A stretch of 64,000 nt of DNA, taken from positions 248,001 to 312,000 of the forward strand of contig NZ_WOFE01000002.1 in assembly GCF_016881405.1 (NCBI RefSeq), written 5' to 3'. The notes under the pieces were generated by a model that saw only the letters and a list, made by a program, of their open reading frames with translations, was not told the origin of the DNA and searched no databases. This document shows positions 26,495 to 36,560 of this stretch, in pieces; the first letter of the stretch is position 1, and the number at the start of each line of letters is the position of its first letter. The position numbers were made by a program, and so were the translations under genes. Source of the stretch: Deefgea chitinilytica (GTDB lineage Bacteria > Pseudomonadota > Gammaproteobacteria > Burkholderiales > Chitinibacteraceae).

Positions 26495-27796
26495 TTAAGA
26501 ATCTGCGTCAGTCGACTGCGTGATTTTGGCGGCTAAGATTTTATCAATCCGGCGGCCATCCATATCAACGACTTCCAATTGCCAGTTTTCCCACACGGCA
26601 ATATCGCCAGTGCGCGGCATTTGCCCCAAGATAAACATCACCAAACCGCTCAAGGTGTGATAACTGTGTTTGTCTTCATCGGGTACCGTTTGCAAGCCCA
26701 GTCGATCTTTGAGCTCAGGAATTGGAATTAGGCCATCGAGCAACCATGAGCCATCAGCACGCTGAATCGCCCACGCATCGGCGCTGTCTTGCGGGGTGAA
26801 TTCACCCGTTAAAACTTCCAGCACGTCTTGTAAAGTCACCAAACCTTGCACTTCACCGTACTCGTCGATCAAAAACACCATCGCAACGCCCGAAGTACGC
26901 ATTTGCGCTAGTAGCTCTAATCCGGTCAGGCTTTCTGGCACAAACACGCAGGGCTGTAGATTGCTGGATAAATCAATCGTTTCGCCTTTCAGGGTTTTTT
27001 GCAAAATGTCTTTGGCGCTCAAAATCCCAAGTAAATTATCCAAACCATCGCGGCAAACCGGAAAGCGTGAAAATGGCGTATTCGAGACTTTGGCAAGATT
27101 GTCTTCAACCGAATCATCCAGATCTAAGACCACCATATCCGAGCGTGGAATCATCAATGAGGTCACGAGTCGGTCGTCCAAACGCAGCACGTTTTTCATC
27201 ATCGCGTGCTCATGCTCTTCGATCAGCCCAGCTTCTGAGCCCTCGTTCAACATCGCGTCGATTTCATCTTGGGTAACGGCTTGTTGTGCGGTTTGATCGG
27301 CACCGAGTAGACCAAGCACAGTTTCAGTTGAAGCAGATAATAATTTGACGAAAGGCTTGGAAATCAGCGCAAGAAATTGAATCGGCCGCGACACTAAAAC
27401 CGCAATCGTTTCTGGGCTAATTTGCCCCAAACGTTTGGGGACTAATTCGCCCAACACAATAGAAAAATAGGTCACCGAAACGACAACGCAAACGGTTGCA
27501 CTGGTATCGCTCATGCGTTCAGGCAAGCCGAATGTCATCAACCAATCGGCAAACGGCTCAGCCAACACTGACTCACCGACAATACCGCTCAGTACTCCAA
27601 TCGATGTAATACCGATTTGTACTGTGGACATGAATTTGGTCGGATCAGCGCCGAGTTCCAAAGCCACTGCCGCGCCCTTATTTCCTGCTTCAGCCATCTT
27701 GGTGAGGCGCGCTTTACGAGCGCTGACCAAAGCCAGCTCCGACATCGCAAACACACCGTTAAATACAATCAGCCCAAGCAGTAAGAGCACTTCCAT
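26495..27796 (-). CDS. CorC/HlyC-family membrane protein with DUF21, CBS pair and transporter-associated domain
   Basis: The 433-residue product has an N-terminal DUF21 membrane domain of three to four helices (about residues 1-195). A CBS pair follows (about 210-335, with LMIPRSDMVVLDLDD and MRTSGVAMVFLIDEYGEVQGLVT), and then a C-terminal CorC_HlyC domain (about 345-425, WLLDGLIPIPEL). Such proteins (YtfL, YrkA, CNNM relatives) are linked to Mg2+/Co2+ or polyamine transport and efflux; some bind ATP at the CBS pair. The old hemolysin label is not supported by the sequence. It appears to be a single-gene unit. Confidence 0.9.
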   Translation of the reverse strand: MEVLLLLGLIVFNGVFAMSELALVSARKARLTKMAEAGNKGAAVALELGADPTKFMSTVQIGITSIGVLSGIVGESVLAEPFADWLMTFGLPERMSDTSATVCVVVSVTYFSIVLGELVPKRLGQISPETIAVLVSRPIQFLALISKPFVKLLSASTETVLGLLGADQTAQQAVTQDEIDAMLNEGSEAGLIEEHEHAMMKNVLRLDDRLVTSLMIPRSDMVVLDLDDSVEDNLAKVSNTPFSRFPVCRDGLDNLLGILSAKDILQKTLKGETIDLSSNLQPCVFVPESLTGLELLAQMRTSGVAMVFLIDEYGEVQGLVTLQDVLEVLTGEFTPQDSADAWAIQRADGSWLLDGLIPIPELKDRLGLQTVPDEDKHSYHTLSGLVMFILGQMPRTGDIAVWENWQLEVVDMDGRRIDKILAAKITQSTDADS

Positions 27797-27882
27797 GAAA
27801 TCATCCGACGAATAAAAGAAACTTGAATATCAGGCCATTCGCTGATTTTACAAGCATATCGACGGCGAGGCGTGCGAATAAA

Positions 27883-28563
27883 TTAAATATCGCCCCACTT
27901 GCGCAATAGATTGTGATAAATCCCGGTCATTGAAATCGCGGTGGCGTTGTCGCCATAATCCGCACGCAGCTGGCGAATATTGGTATCGAGTTCAAACAAC
28001 AAGCCGCGCTCGGTGCCGTCCTTAATCATACTTTGCATCCACATAAACGACGCCACCCGCGTACCACGCGTAATCGGCTCAACACGATGCAAACTGCTTG
28101 ATGGATACAAAACCATATCGCCAGCAGCAAGTTTGACTTCGTGTACACCATACGTGTCTTCGATGACCAATTCGCCACCATCGTATTCCGCAGGGTCAGA
28201 GAAAAACAAAGTCGCCGATAAATCCGAGCGCACCCATTCACCAGTATCGGTCATGCGGCGCATTGCATTATCGACATGCATACCAAAACCCATCCCTACG
28301 CCATAGCGATTAAACAAAGGCGGGAAGATTTTTTTAGGCAATGCCGCCGAAAAAAACAAATCATTTTTGGCCAAGGCCGCCAAAATCACAGCACGCACCG
28401 CCACCGCATTGACTTCATCATTGGGCAACTGCTCGTTATTTTTCACTTTGGCCGACTGACTCCCCGCCGTGATTCGCCCATCGAGCCACGCAGCACGATC
28501 AAGCTTTTCACGACACGCCAATACGGTTGCAGCATCAAGTACCGCAGGAATATGCAATAACAT
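27883..28563 (-). CDS. piuC: PKHD-type Fe(II)/2-oxoglutarate hydroxylase, PiuC-like
   Basis: The ATG at 28563 follows GGAG and gives 226 residues; an earlier in-frame start adds six. The iron triad is visible as GMHVDNAMR (H-x-D) and [12 protein letters not shown], where the Arg binds 2-oxoglutarate. PiuC/YbiX-type proteins are encoded beside TonB-dependent siderophore receptors and are thought to modify siderophore or receptor components. Here the gene lies directly downstream of the Fiu-like receptor on the same strand, with an 85-bp gap holding a hairpin. Confidence 0.93.
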   Translation of the reverse strand: MLLHIPAVLDAATVLACREKLDRAAWLDGRITAGSQSAKVKNNEQLPNDEVNAVAVRAVILAALAKNDLFFSAALPKKIFPPLFNRYGVGMGFGMHVDNAMRRMTDTGEWVRSDLSATLFFSDPAEYDGGELVIEDTYGVHEVKLAAGDMVLYPSSSLHRVEPITRGTRVASFMWMQSMIKDGTERGLLFELDTNIRQLRADYGDNATAISMTGIYHNLLRKWGDI

Positions 28564-28582
28564 AAAGACTCCAAATAACAAT

Positions 28583-28607
28583 GGGGTATTCGCATATGGA
28601 ATACCCC
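28583..28607. repeat. Short GGGGTATTC hairpin between fiu-like and piuC genes (copy 4)
   Basis: GGGGTATTC and GAATACCCC form a perfect 9-bp stem (10 bp with the flanking T-A) around GCATATG. A further ATATACCC at 28626 lies beside it. It shares the outer GGGTAT/ATACCC ends of the family but is shorter. Standing inside a two-gene unit, it could separate the expression of the two genes. Confidence 0.6.
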
Positions 28608-28648
28608 AATCAGTGGCTATAAAGATATACCCATCAATAACTACACAA

Positions 28649-30940
28649 TTAGAATTTGTACGTTGCCGTTACGCGCGCAGTACGCGTTGTACCCGGCACC
28701 GCAAAACCAGCATACAGACCTTCGAAATGTTCGGTATCAAACAAATTCAAGACATTCAATTGAATGCTCAAATCACGTTGCGTCCACTCAACCATCGCAT
28801 CCCAGCGTACATAACTTGGCAAGAACACGGTGTTATCCAAGCTAGTGTAACGTTTACCCATTGCATTCATACCGCCACCAACTTTCCAATTGCCATCAAT
28901 TTGGTATGTCGACCATAGATTACCGGTGTAGGTTGGCGCATTGTCTGGGCGATTGCCTTCTTGGTATTTACGCGCAGGATTGGCGACTTGGTCAATCACT
29001 GGATCCATTAACGCAAGGCCAGCAAAGACTTGCCATTTATCAGTCAAACGACCCGCCGCTTCCAATTCAATACCATCGGTATGGCGTTTACCGGACATCA
29101 GATAAGGCTTAATTACACCCGGCTCGATATCGGTTTGGCGCTCATTGGTTTTTTCAGTACGGAAAATCGCAGTACGCAAGGCCAAATCACCATCGAGCAA
29201 GGTCCAGCGGGCGCCGATCTCGTAGTTAGCGTTTTCTTCTGGATCAGTCAAAGCGCCTTTCGGATCGGTTGAGTAAGCTTCCGCCGATGGATTGAACGAC
29301 GTACCATACGATGCGTAGTACGACTGATTTTGATCCGGTTGATAGATCAAGCCAGTACGGTAGCTCCACACTTTATCGGTACGGCTTACATTATCCGCAG
29401 CTTTTTGCTTGGTAAACGATTGATTTTCAGTGCTGGCTTTAAAATGATCGTAACGCGCGCCCAACAGTACTTTCCAATGCGGATTCAAATCAATCATGTC
29501 TTGGAAATAGAAGGCCACGGTATCGGCAGTCGAATCAGCGGTCACAGTATTGACTGGCGCGCTACAATTGCTTGGCACACCGCTCGTCACTGGATTGCCC
29601 ACCGTCGTTGACGGCAAGGTGCAACCCGCCAACCCAGTTGTCGCGCTTGGTTTCTCTTTGCCAGATTGATCCAATTGCAAACGACCCGTGCTGAACAAGT
29701 TTTCCCGCGTTAATTCAAAACCAGCCAATACATTGTGACGAATGGTGCCGGTTTCAAAATCCCACAAAAGATCTGTCACATTGGAGTAGATTTCTTGTTC
29801 ACGCATCCGTAATTTACGACCACGCGTTACCTTCGTGCTGTCAGCCAATACATCTGTTGGTTTTGCAAATGACAAGCCCGGTGCACTAGCTCGCAAATCG
29901 AGATCGTATTTACCCGCCCGAGTTGAATTTTTGATTTTCATATTCGGATTGATTTGATGCTCAACCCGCAAAGTAAACACATCAGTTTGTGTTTCTTCGG
30001 TATCAAAGTCTTTTAGGCCATAAAACGTATCAACACGATCAATCGGTTGATTGCTGCCATGAATGGATTCATTTGTTACAGGAGTAATGACAGGCTTACC
30101 GTTAGGGCCTGTTGTCGTGCGTGAACCCGGACCTCGACGGTAGTAAGGCACGCCATAGTCAGGCACATTGTCTTCTTGGTAATGCAAATACGACGCGGTA
30201 ATTTGCGTTGGCTCGCCCAAACCCCAAGTGATGCTTGGTGCAATACCCCAGCGATTCATTTCGGCGCCTTCGCGGAAACTATCGGCTTTTTGGCCCATCA
30301 CATTGATACGCGCCGCGGTGCTTTCACCGATGGCTTTGTTGAAATCACCTTCAACACGGTAGAACGAATCCATCCCAATGGTGGTAGAAAGTTGAGTCAA
30401 ATCACCACGGAACGGAGTTTTGCTGACTTGATTAACCACACCACCGGTCGAGCCACGGCCGAACATCATCGAGGCTGGGCCACGGAGTACTTCCACGGTA
30501 TCAATGTGGAAAGTATCGCGATTGTATTGTGCTGAATCACGGAAATTATCCAGATACATATCATTGGATGCGCCAAAGCCACGAATACGGATACCGTCAC
30601 CACTGGCGCCACCTTCGGCGGCATTAAAAGTGACGCCAACCGCATTACGCAGCGCTTCTTTGAGCGTATTAGCATCTTGGTCATTCATCAATTGGCGCGT
30701 CACACTGGTCACCGATTGCGGGAGATCACGTGCGTCTTGCTCGACACGACCGACGTGTACGGTGGGTGCTTTAAATGTGTTGACGGTACCGTTACGACTT
30801 TGTGGATTTTCAGCGCTCACTTCAACAGGTGCCAAAACAGCATCAGCCGCCTGAACACCACCAGCAACGGCACCAAATAAAGCGGCGGCAGCGGGTAATT
30901 TTGCAAAATGGCGAATGCCTGACTTGTGTTTCTCTCGCAT
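28649..30940 (-). CDS. fiu: TonB-dependent catecholate siderophore receptor, Fiu-like
   Basis: The 763-residue receptor has an N-terminal signal ([20 protein letters not shown]). The plug domain carries [17 protein letters not shown] and [23 protein letters not shown], and the barrel ends with the aromatic RVTATYKF. These are marks of the siderophore-receptor family (TIGR01783 type) and closest in style to Fiu, which imports iron with catecholates. The context of piuC downstream and exbD-exbB-tonB upstream on the same strand supports iron uptake. A strong terminator separates it from exbD, so it has its own promoter in the 38 bp upstream or relies on read-through. Confidence 0.93.
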   Translation of the reverse strand: MREKHKSGIRHFAKLPAAAALFGAVAGGVQAADAVLAPVEVSAENPQSRNGTVNTFKAPTVHVGRVEQDARDLPQSVTSVTRQLMNDQDANTLKEALRNAVGVTFNAAEGGASGDGIRIRGFGASNDMYLDNFRDSAQYNRDTFHIDTVEVLRGPASMMFGRGSTGGVVNQVSKTPFRGDLTQLSTTIGMDSFYRVEGDFNKAIGESTAARINVMGQKADSFREGAEMNRWGIAPSITWGLGEPTQITASYLHYQEDNVPDYGVPYYRRGPGSRTTTGPNGKPVITPVTNESIHGSNQPIDRVDTFYGLKDFDTEETQTDVFTLRVEHQINPNMKIKNSTRAGKYDLDLRASAPGLSFAKPTDVLADSTKVTRGRKLRMREQEIYSNVTDLLWDFETGTIRHNVLAGFELTRENLFSTGRLQLDQSGKEKPSATTGLAGCTLPSTTVGNPVTSGVPSNCSAPVNTVTADSTADTVAFYFQDMIDLNPHWKVLLGARYDHFKASTENQSFTKQKAADNVSRTDKVWSYRTGLIYQPDQNQSYYASYGTSFNPSAEAYSTDPKGALTDPEENANYEIGARWTLLDGDLALRTAIFRTEKTNERQTDIEPGVIKPYLMSGKRHTDGIELEAAGRLTDKWQVFAGLALMDPVIDQVANPARKYQEGNRPDNAPTYTGNLWSTYQIDGNWKVGGGMNAMGKRYTSLDNTVFLPSYVRWDAMVEWTQRDLSIQLNVLNLFDTEHFEGLYAGFAVPGTTRTARVTATYKF

Positions 30941-30977
30941 GGTTTTCTCTATGTGAATGGAATATTATTGATTTGGC

Positions 30978-31003
30978 CAAAAAAAAGGCGGGGATCACCC
31001 GCC
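30978..31003 (-). terminator. Intrinsic terminator after exbD
   Basis: On the minus strand GGCGGG and CCCGCC (30987-31003) form a 6-bp GC stem with a 5-nt loop, followed by a run of about eight U. It ends the tonB-exbB-exbD transcript before the fiu-like gene. Confidence 0.85.
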
Positions 31004-31030
31004 TGTTCAAGCGTGTTATCTACAGGACAC

Positions 31031-31447
31031 TCAACCTCCTTGCCCATTGGTCATCAGACCGATCTTGTTTAAACCGGCACGCTGCGCTGCGGCCATGGTT
31101 TGTGCAATGCGCTCGTACTGCACGGTTTTATCAGCATAAATATGCACTTCAGTTTGCGGATCAGCCGCAAACACTGCCGCTAAACGCGCATCTAATGTCG
31201 TGGCATCAATCACCGTCTTGTCATCCAATAAAGCACCATCGGCCTGCAAGGTCAGCCGAAGTGGCTGTTTTTGTTGCTGAACCACAGTCGTCGTCGCTTT
31301 CGGTAGCTCCACTTTGACCGCATGCGTCATCACCGGCGCGGTGACAATAAACACCACCAACAGCACCAGCATCACGTCCACTAGTGGCGTAGTATTGATT
31401 TCCGCCATCGGTGCAGCATCTTGCTGCCCAAAACTACCGAATCCCAT
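31031..31447 (-). CDS. exbD: Biopolymer transport protein ExbD
   Basis: The ATG at 31447 follows GGAGGGTGGTC; a GTG two codons upstream is less likely. The 138-residue product has one transmembrane helix with the essential Asp (NTTPLVDVMLVLLVVFIVTAP, about residues 20-40) and a periplasmic domain with VHIYADKTVQYERIAQTMAAAQRAG. ExbD forms the proton channel with ExbB and energises TonB. It overlaps the exbB gene by 14 nt. Confidence 0.96.
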   Translation of the reverse strand: MGFGSFGQQDAAPMAEINTTPLVDVMLVLLVVFIVTAPVMTHAVKVELPKATTTVVQQQKQPLRLTLQADGALLDDKTVIDATTLDARLAAVFAADPQTEVHIYADKTVQYERIAQTMAAAQRAGLNKIGLMTNGQGG

Positions 31448-32105
31448 GACCACCCTCCGTCAACAACTGCGCATGTAAATCATGAGTGAAGCCATCAAGC
31501 TCTTGCCCAAAGCGACGATTAGCACGAATAAACGCGTTGTACGCCACCACCGCCGGGATTGCGACCGCCAAACCGGCTGCAGTCGCCACCAGGGCTTCAC
31601 CAATCGGGCCTGCCACAGTCGCTAAGGAAGCATTACCACTCGCGGCAATCCCAACCAGCGCGTTATAAATTCCCCACACCGTGCCGAATAAACCAATAAA
31701 TGGCGCAACCGACCCGGTAGTAGCCAACCAAGTTAAACCGCGCTCCATTTGCGCTGTTTCTTGGCTTAAACGCGTCCGCAATTTACGAACCAAATACTCA
31801 TCCAAGGAAACGCCTTTACCCAAACCGCCACCTTCATGGGCGCGATAATGGCGCAATCCATCGGCGGCAGAGGTTGCCAATTTTGCTGCCGGCGACTGAT
31901 TTTTCGCTGCTAAACCCAGCGCCACTTGCCAATCACGGGCATCCCAAAATTCATTCATAAAACGCTGTTGATGGCGCTTCATCACCCACAACAGACGCGA
32001 GCGCGCCACAATCACCACCCAGCTCACCACCGACATCAACACCAACAAAGCAAACACTGCTTGCAAGATCGGATCACCCGAATGCAACACCAAAGACAAA
32101 TCCAT
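31434..32105 (-). CDS. exbB: Biopolymer transport protein ExbB
   Basis: The 223-residue protein has the MotA/TolQ/ExbB proton channel fold: a first helix near residues 14-34, then two helices with TTGSVAPFIGLFGTVWGIYNAL and GPIGEALVATAAGLAVAIPAVVAYNAF. It forms the pentameric motor that powers TonB. It lies 9 bp downstream of tonB and overlaps exbD, giving a compact tonB-exbB-exbD operon that probably serves the Fiu-type receptor and perhaps the copper receptor too. Confidence 0.96.
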   Translation of the reverse strand: MDLSLVLHSGDPILQAVFALLVLMSVVSWVVIVARSRLLWVMKRHQQRFMNEFWDARDWQVALGLAAKNQSPAAKLATSAADGLRHYRAHEGGGLGKGVSLDEYLVRKLRTRLSQETAQMERGLTWLATTGSVAPFIGLFGTVWGIYNALVGIAASGNASLATVAGPIGEALVATAAGLAVAIPAVVAYNAFIRANRRFGQELDGFTHDLHAQLLTEGGHGIR

Positions 32106-32114
32106 TACTGCACC

Positions 32115-32828
32115 TCAAGAACTTTTAATCGAAAATACAACCGGCACAATCACCGTTCCCGCCACTGCTACTTCACCCCGTTTTGCCGGCACAAACCGCC
32201 AGCGCTGCACCGTGTTCTGTGCCTCTTGATCTAAGCGCGGAAAGCCACTGCTTTTATGTAACTCAACTTGATCCACTAAGCCTTGTGGATTGACTGCAAC
32301 CCGCAAATACACCACCCCTTTCTCACCCAATTCTCGCGACTGCAGCGGATAGCGTGGTTTTGGATTATTCAAATAATTGGCATGAAAGCTCGGCTCAGTC
32401 GGCGCTTCATTGCGCTCAGTACTTTGTCCCTGCGCCCCCCCACCACTGGTAGCAGCCACCGTCTTATTGCTGGCTGCACCTTGCCCTTCATCCTTTTGTG
32501 GCGCAGGCTGCGGCTTTTCGGCCGCAGCAACTTCAAGGGTCGAAACACGCTCGGGAGTCGCGGCTGGCTCTGGAACAACTGCTGCCGATTTGGCAACGCG
32601 TCGTTCTTGTACTTTTTGCTTCACCTGTTGCACCTTCTGCTTCACCTTGACCAGTGGCTTGGCAGGCTCGACCTTGGGCGCAACTTCACCCATCGCGACG
32701 GGCATCGCCAGCATCACAATCGGCTCAGCCTCAACGGGCTTGGGCGGCGATGCTGTCATCACGCCATGCAGTACCCCCACATGCGCTAGCATCACCAAAA
32801 AAAGAGTTTTTTTGTTATCGAGAATCAT
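32115..32828 (-). CDS. tonB: Energy transducer TonB
   Basis: The 237-residue protein has an N-terminal membrane anchor, a Pro/Lys-rich periplasmic linker with runs such as VKVKQKVQQVKQKVQER, and a C-terminal TonB domain (YLNNPKPRYPLQSRELGEKG, SSGFPRLDQEAQNTVQRWRF). The annotated ATG at 32828 has no clear Shine-Dalgarno sequence, and an ATG 12 codons further on follows GGTG, so the start is uncertain. A Fur-like box overlaps the promoter region. Its C-terminal domain is a paralogue of the TonB at 3.2-4.0 kb. Confidence 0.92.
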   Translation of the reverse strand: MILDNKKTLFLVMLAHVGVLHGVMTASPPKPVEAEPIVMLAMPVAMGEVAPKVEPAKPLVKVKQKVQQVKQKVQERRVAKSAAVVPEPAATPERVSTLEVAAAEKPQPAPQKDEGQGAASNKTVAATSGGGAQGQSTERNEAPTEPSFHANYLNNPKPRYPLQSRELGEKGVVYLRVAVNPQGLVDQVELHKSSGFPRLDQEAQNTVQRWRFVPAKRGEVAVAGTVIVPVVFSIKSS

Positions 32829-32836
32829 TCGTATAT

Positions 32837-32855
32837 ATTATCGACAATCATTCTC
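32837..32855. promoter_or_regulatory. Probable Fur box upstream of tonB-exbB-exbD
   Basis: Read on the minus strand, GAGAATGATTGTCGATAAT agrees with about 12 of 19 positions of the Fur consensus GATAATGATAATCATTATC. The first nine bases match it except for one. A second related half, GAGAATCATT, overlaps the tonB start. The position directly before an iron-uptake operon supports the call. Confidence 0.65.
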
Positions 32856-32930
32856 ATTAGCAATATGCAGAAACACTATTTTTGTAAGTTTGCTTTACCA
32901 CTCATCGCTCAAGCAAACATGATTCAATGC

Positions 32931-32960
32931 AAAAAGCCCATCGCAAACGGATGGGCTTTG
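32931..32960 (-). terminator. Intrinsic terminator downstream of the 68-residue protein gene
   Basis: AAAGCCCATC (32933-32942) and GATGGGCTTT (32950-32959) form a 10-bp stem with a 7-nt loop; on the minus strand a short U run follows. It separates the small gene at 33.1 kb from the divergent-side promoter region of tonB. Confidence 0.75.
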
Positions 32961-33013
32961 GGGTCTGTTTATTCGCAAATAAACTAAAGCAATGCAGTCA
33001 AATCAAACGACAT

Positions 33014-33058
33014 GTATAGCTTTTAAACTTAATATTAATAAAGGCTAGATGGCTATAC
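33014..33058. repeat. Possible further hairpin of the GGGTAT family (decayed)
   Basis: GTATAGC (33014-33020) and GCTATAC (33052-33058) are complementary and enclose an AT-rich centre. Size, AT-rich loop and position (5 nt after the stop of the 33063-33269 gene) resemble the other family members, but the outer G and C runs are lost. Confidence 0.4.
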
Positions 33059-33062
33059 TAGA

Positions 33063-33269
33063 CTATTTTTGATCTTCGGCTCTCGATAGTGGCTCACGAG
33101 ATACTGGGCTGGAAGAGAAATGAAATACCACCGCATTCGCAAACATCGCATCAAAGCCTTTTTCAATCATCGTTTGCACTAGCGTTTGCGCCTGACAGCC
33201 ACGGGCTAAATTCTCGATAATCCATTCTTGCCACTCTGGCGTTAACTGCGTATAGCCTGACATAATCAC
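33063..33269 (-). CDS. Small protein resembling the N-terminal part of some 2OG-Fe(II) oxygenases
   Basis: The 68-residue product reads LTPEWQEWIIENLARGCQAQTLVQTMIEKGF... This WI-x-NL-x-RGC-x-LV-x-M-x-GF pattern is, from memory, found as a short helical module at the N-terminus of proteobacterial prolyl-4-hydroxylase-like proteins. The catalytic part is absent, so this is either a free-standing module or the remnant of a larger gene. It has its own terminator. No function can be assigned. Confidence 0.62.
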   Translation of the reverse strand: MIMSGYTQLTPEWQEWIIENLARGCQAQTLVQTMIEKGFDAMFANAVVFHFSSSPVSREPLSRAEDQK

Positions 33270-33327
33270 ACTTCCCCTCGTCTATTTACGGCATGCTCGT
33301 GTGGCCTGCTCGTAGAAAAGCAAAATA

Positions 33328-33373
33328 CTTACAAAAAGATAAAAAAACACACAAAAATGCGTATTTTTGTAAG
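33328..33373. promoter_or_regulatory. Overlapping alternative hairpins in the purB upstream gap
   Basis: The segment at 33363-33373 (ATTTTTGTAAG) can pair either with ACAAAAAT just upstream (33351-33358, loop GCGT) or with CTTACAAAAA farther upstream (33328-33337). The two pairings exclude each other. The sequence is very AT-rich and lies at the 5' side of the small minus-strand gene and 225 bp before purB. It may be a promoter or UP-type region rather than an RNA switch. Confidence 0.35.
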
Positions 33374-33453
33374 ACATCGCATTATTCATCCGAATCTCGC
33401 TGCTGTCACGAATCGAATGTCAGATGTGCATTGCACCAACACTCATGCTAGCT

Positions 33454-33496
33454 CTGTTGACGTTTGTTTTGCGGATCGTAAAACAAACGTCAACAG
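33454..33496. promoter_or_regulatory. Perfect 17-bp inverted repeat upstream of purB
   Basis: The arms 33454-33470 and 33480-33496 are exactly complementary over 17 bp (start CTGTTGACGTTTG) and enclose the 9-nt loop GCGGATCGT; one mismatch away a further CG-rich 2 bp also pair. There is no U tract. The 328-bp gap between the small gene and purB holds this repeat, the AT-rich alternative hairpins at 33328-33373, a short TTGGCT/AGCCAA hairpin at 33521-33535 and a possible -10 TAGAAT at 33550. It could be an operator or a cruciform-prone site. Confidence 0.55.
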
Positions 33497-33570
33497 CGCC
33501 TAAGCCGACTCACGGCATGCTTGGCTGTGAGCCAAAGCATCCAATGTGTTAGAATCTGCGCTTTGATTGA

Positions 33571-34968
<1,398 letters not shown>

Positions 34969-34985
34969 GTCTGTTGCTGTATTCA

Positions 34986-35005
34986 GAGTGGGCGCATGCC
35001 CACTC
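34986..35005 (+). terminator. Hairpin between purB and the DUF945 gene
   Basis: GAGTGGGC and GCCCACTC form a perfect 8-bp stem with GCAT loop, 17 nt after the purB stop. With no U tract it is more likely an mRNA processing or stability hairpin between two co-transcribed genes than a full terminator. Confidence 0.5.
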
Positions 35006-35026
35006 ACCGTCTTAAAGGATTTCACA

Positions 35027-36481
35027 GTGAAACGTAAAGTTGTTTTGGCCAGTAGCCTCACCTTCGCCGCCCTTGCTATCGCGTACGTCGGAGGCAGCTA
35101 TTTTGCCGGTCAAGCCGTCGAAAAAACCATGCAAAAACAGCATGATTGGCTTAGTAACTTACCGTACTTCATTGTGAAATCACATAACTACCAACGTGGC
35201 TGGTTTAGCTCGACTGAAACTACCACCTTGCAAGTACGCCCTGAGCTCTATCGCTTCTTGCTGGAAAAAGAAGGTCAGCCGCTGCAAAAATTTGAAGTGA
35301 CCTACACCAATCACATCAAACACGGCCCACTGCCTTTACTGACACAGTTTAATTTCTTGCCGTATAAAGCTGCAGTCAATACTGAATTTGCCTTTTCAGC
35401 CGATACCCAGAAGTTTTTAGCCAAATTCTTTGGTGAACAAAAACCGATTACCATCGAAAACCGCATCAGTTTTAACGATGACGGCATTGTGCGCTTATCA
35501 GTTCCTAGCTTTGAATATGAAGAAGCACTGTCGGGTATTAAAGCGCACTGGAAAGGCCTTGAAGCGACCTTAGATTACGGTGGCGATTTTAATCGCGTAA
35601 CGCTGATTGCCAATGCGCCCGGCATTACTGGCGAAGCCAAAACCAAAGGGCAATTTGCGCTCGCTGATTTCAGTTTAAAAATGCAGCAGGTGCGTGGCAC
35701 CAGCGGCATTATGATCGGCAACACGGACGCCAAAATCGGCAAACTTGATTTGCAACTGATTGAAGGCACGCCGATTAAGCTCAATTTAGAAAATTTAACT
35801 TATGCTGGCGACATCAAAGAAGCAGGTGAGTTTATCAATGGCAGCGCTAAAATTGACCTCGCTAAGCTGATTCTCGACGGCCAAACCTATGGCCCCGCAG
35901 TTTTAATCGCTGAAGCCAATCACTTACACGGCAAAACGCTGGCTAAAATTGGTGATGAACTCAGCCTCATTCAAAAACAAAATTTGGATAGTGAGCAGCT
36001 CACCGCAGCATTAACTCACCTAGCCAAAACGCACGGCCTACCCTTACTACAAAACGATCCCCAGTTGGCGATCAAAAAACTGGAAGTCAAATTACCTGAT
36101 GGTAAAATCCACTTTACTGGTGAAGTCGGCCTAAAGGGTTTTGTCGCTGCGGATCTGGATAAACCCGTCGACTTGGTCAACAAAATTTCGGCCAAAGCAG
36201 ACTTTGCCGTGCCACGAAAAGTGGTGGAAACACTGGCGCTATGGCAAGCCCGCAATGTATTTGGCGGGCCGGATACGCAAGTGGATCTAGACTCGTTGGA
36301 CTTCTTAGCGGGACAATTTGTCGAAGGCCAAATCAATAGACTCGCCGAGCAAAATCTGATCCGCGTCGAAGGCAAATTACTCGCCACAACGGCGTCATTA
36401 AATAAAGGCATCTTCATTTTAAATGGCATCAAAGTACCGCTACCGTGGGAAACACCGGCAGCGAACTCTGAAGCAAAATAA
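35027..36481 (+). CDS. DUF945 (YdgA-family) membrane-anchored periplasmic protein
   Basis: A GTG at 35027 preceded by AAAGGAT gives 484 residues beginning with a membrane segment (VVLASSLTFAALAIAYVGGSYFAG). The rest follows YdgA-type proteins: IVKSHNYQRGWFSSTETT, then long beta-rich repeats with LPDGKIHFTGEVGLKGF near the C-terminus. Upstream in-frame ATG codons would overlap purB by 17 nt and lack a ribosome site. YdgA-like proteins are inner-membrane anchored with a large periplasmic part of unclear function. A clear terminator follows. Confidence 0.88.
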   Translation: MKRKVVLASSLTFAALAIAYVGGSYFAGQAVEKTMQKQHDWLSNLPYFIVKSHNYQRGWFSSTETTTLQVRPELYRFLLEKEGQPLQKFEVTYTNHIKHGPLPLLTQFNFLPYKAAVNTEFAFSADTQKFLAKFFGEQKPITIENRISFNDDGIVRLSVPSFEYEEALSGIKAHWKGLEATLDYGGDFNRVTLIANAPGITGEAKTKGQFALADFSLKMQQVRGTSGIMIGNTDAKIGKLDLQLIEGTPIKLNLENLTYAGDIKEAGEFINGSAKIDLAKLILDGQTYGPAVLIAEANHLHGKTLAKIGDELSLIQKQNLDSEQLTAALTHLAKTHGLPLLQNDPQLAIKKLEVKLPDGKIHFTGEVGLKGFVAADLDKPVDLVNKISAKADFAVPRKVVETLALWQARNVFGGPDTQVDLDSLDFLAGQFVEGQINRLAEQNLIRVEGKLLATTASLNKGIFILNGIKVPLPWETPAANSEAK

Positions 36482-36503
36482 ACACCGCATCGTGCGCGAC
36501 CAA

Positions 36504-36530
36504 GGTCTCGAGTTCATCGAGGCCTTTTTT
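36504..36530 (+). terminator. Intrinsic terminator after DUF945 gene
   Basis: GGTCTCGA and TCGAGGCC (36504-36511 with 36517-36524) pair over 8 bp with one G-U, loop GTTCA, followed by six T. Confidence 0.85.
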
Positions 36531-36560
36531 ATTGAATCCATATTTTAAAGCAGGCTATCC

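Noticed and set aside
32283-32789. 168- to 170-codon plus-strand frames over tonB
   Set aside because: Antisense shadows of the low-complexity Pro/Lys linker of TonB.
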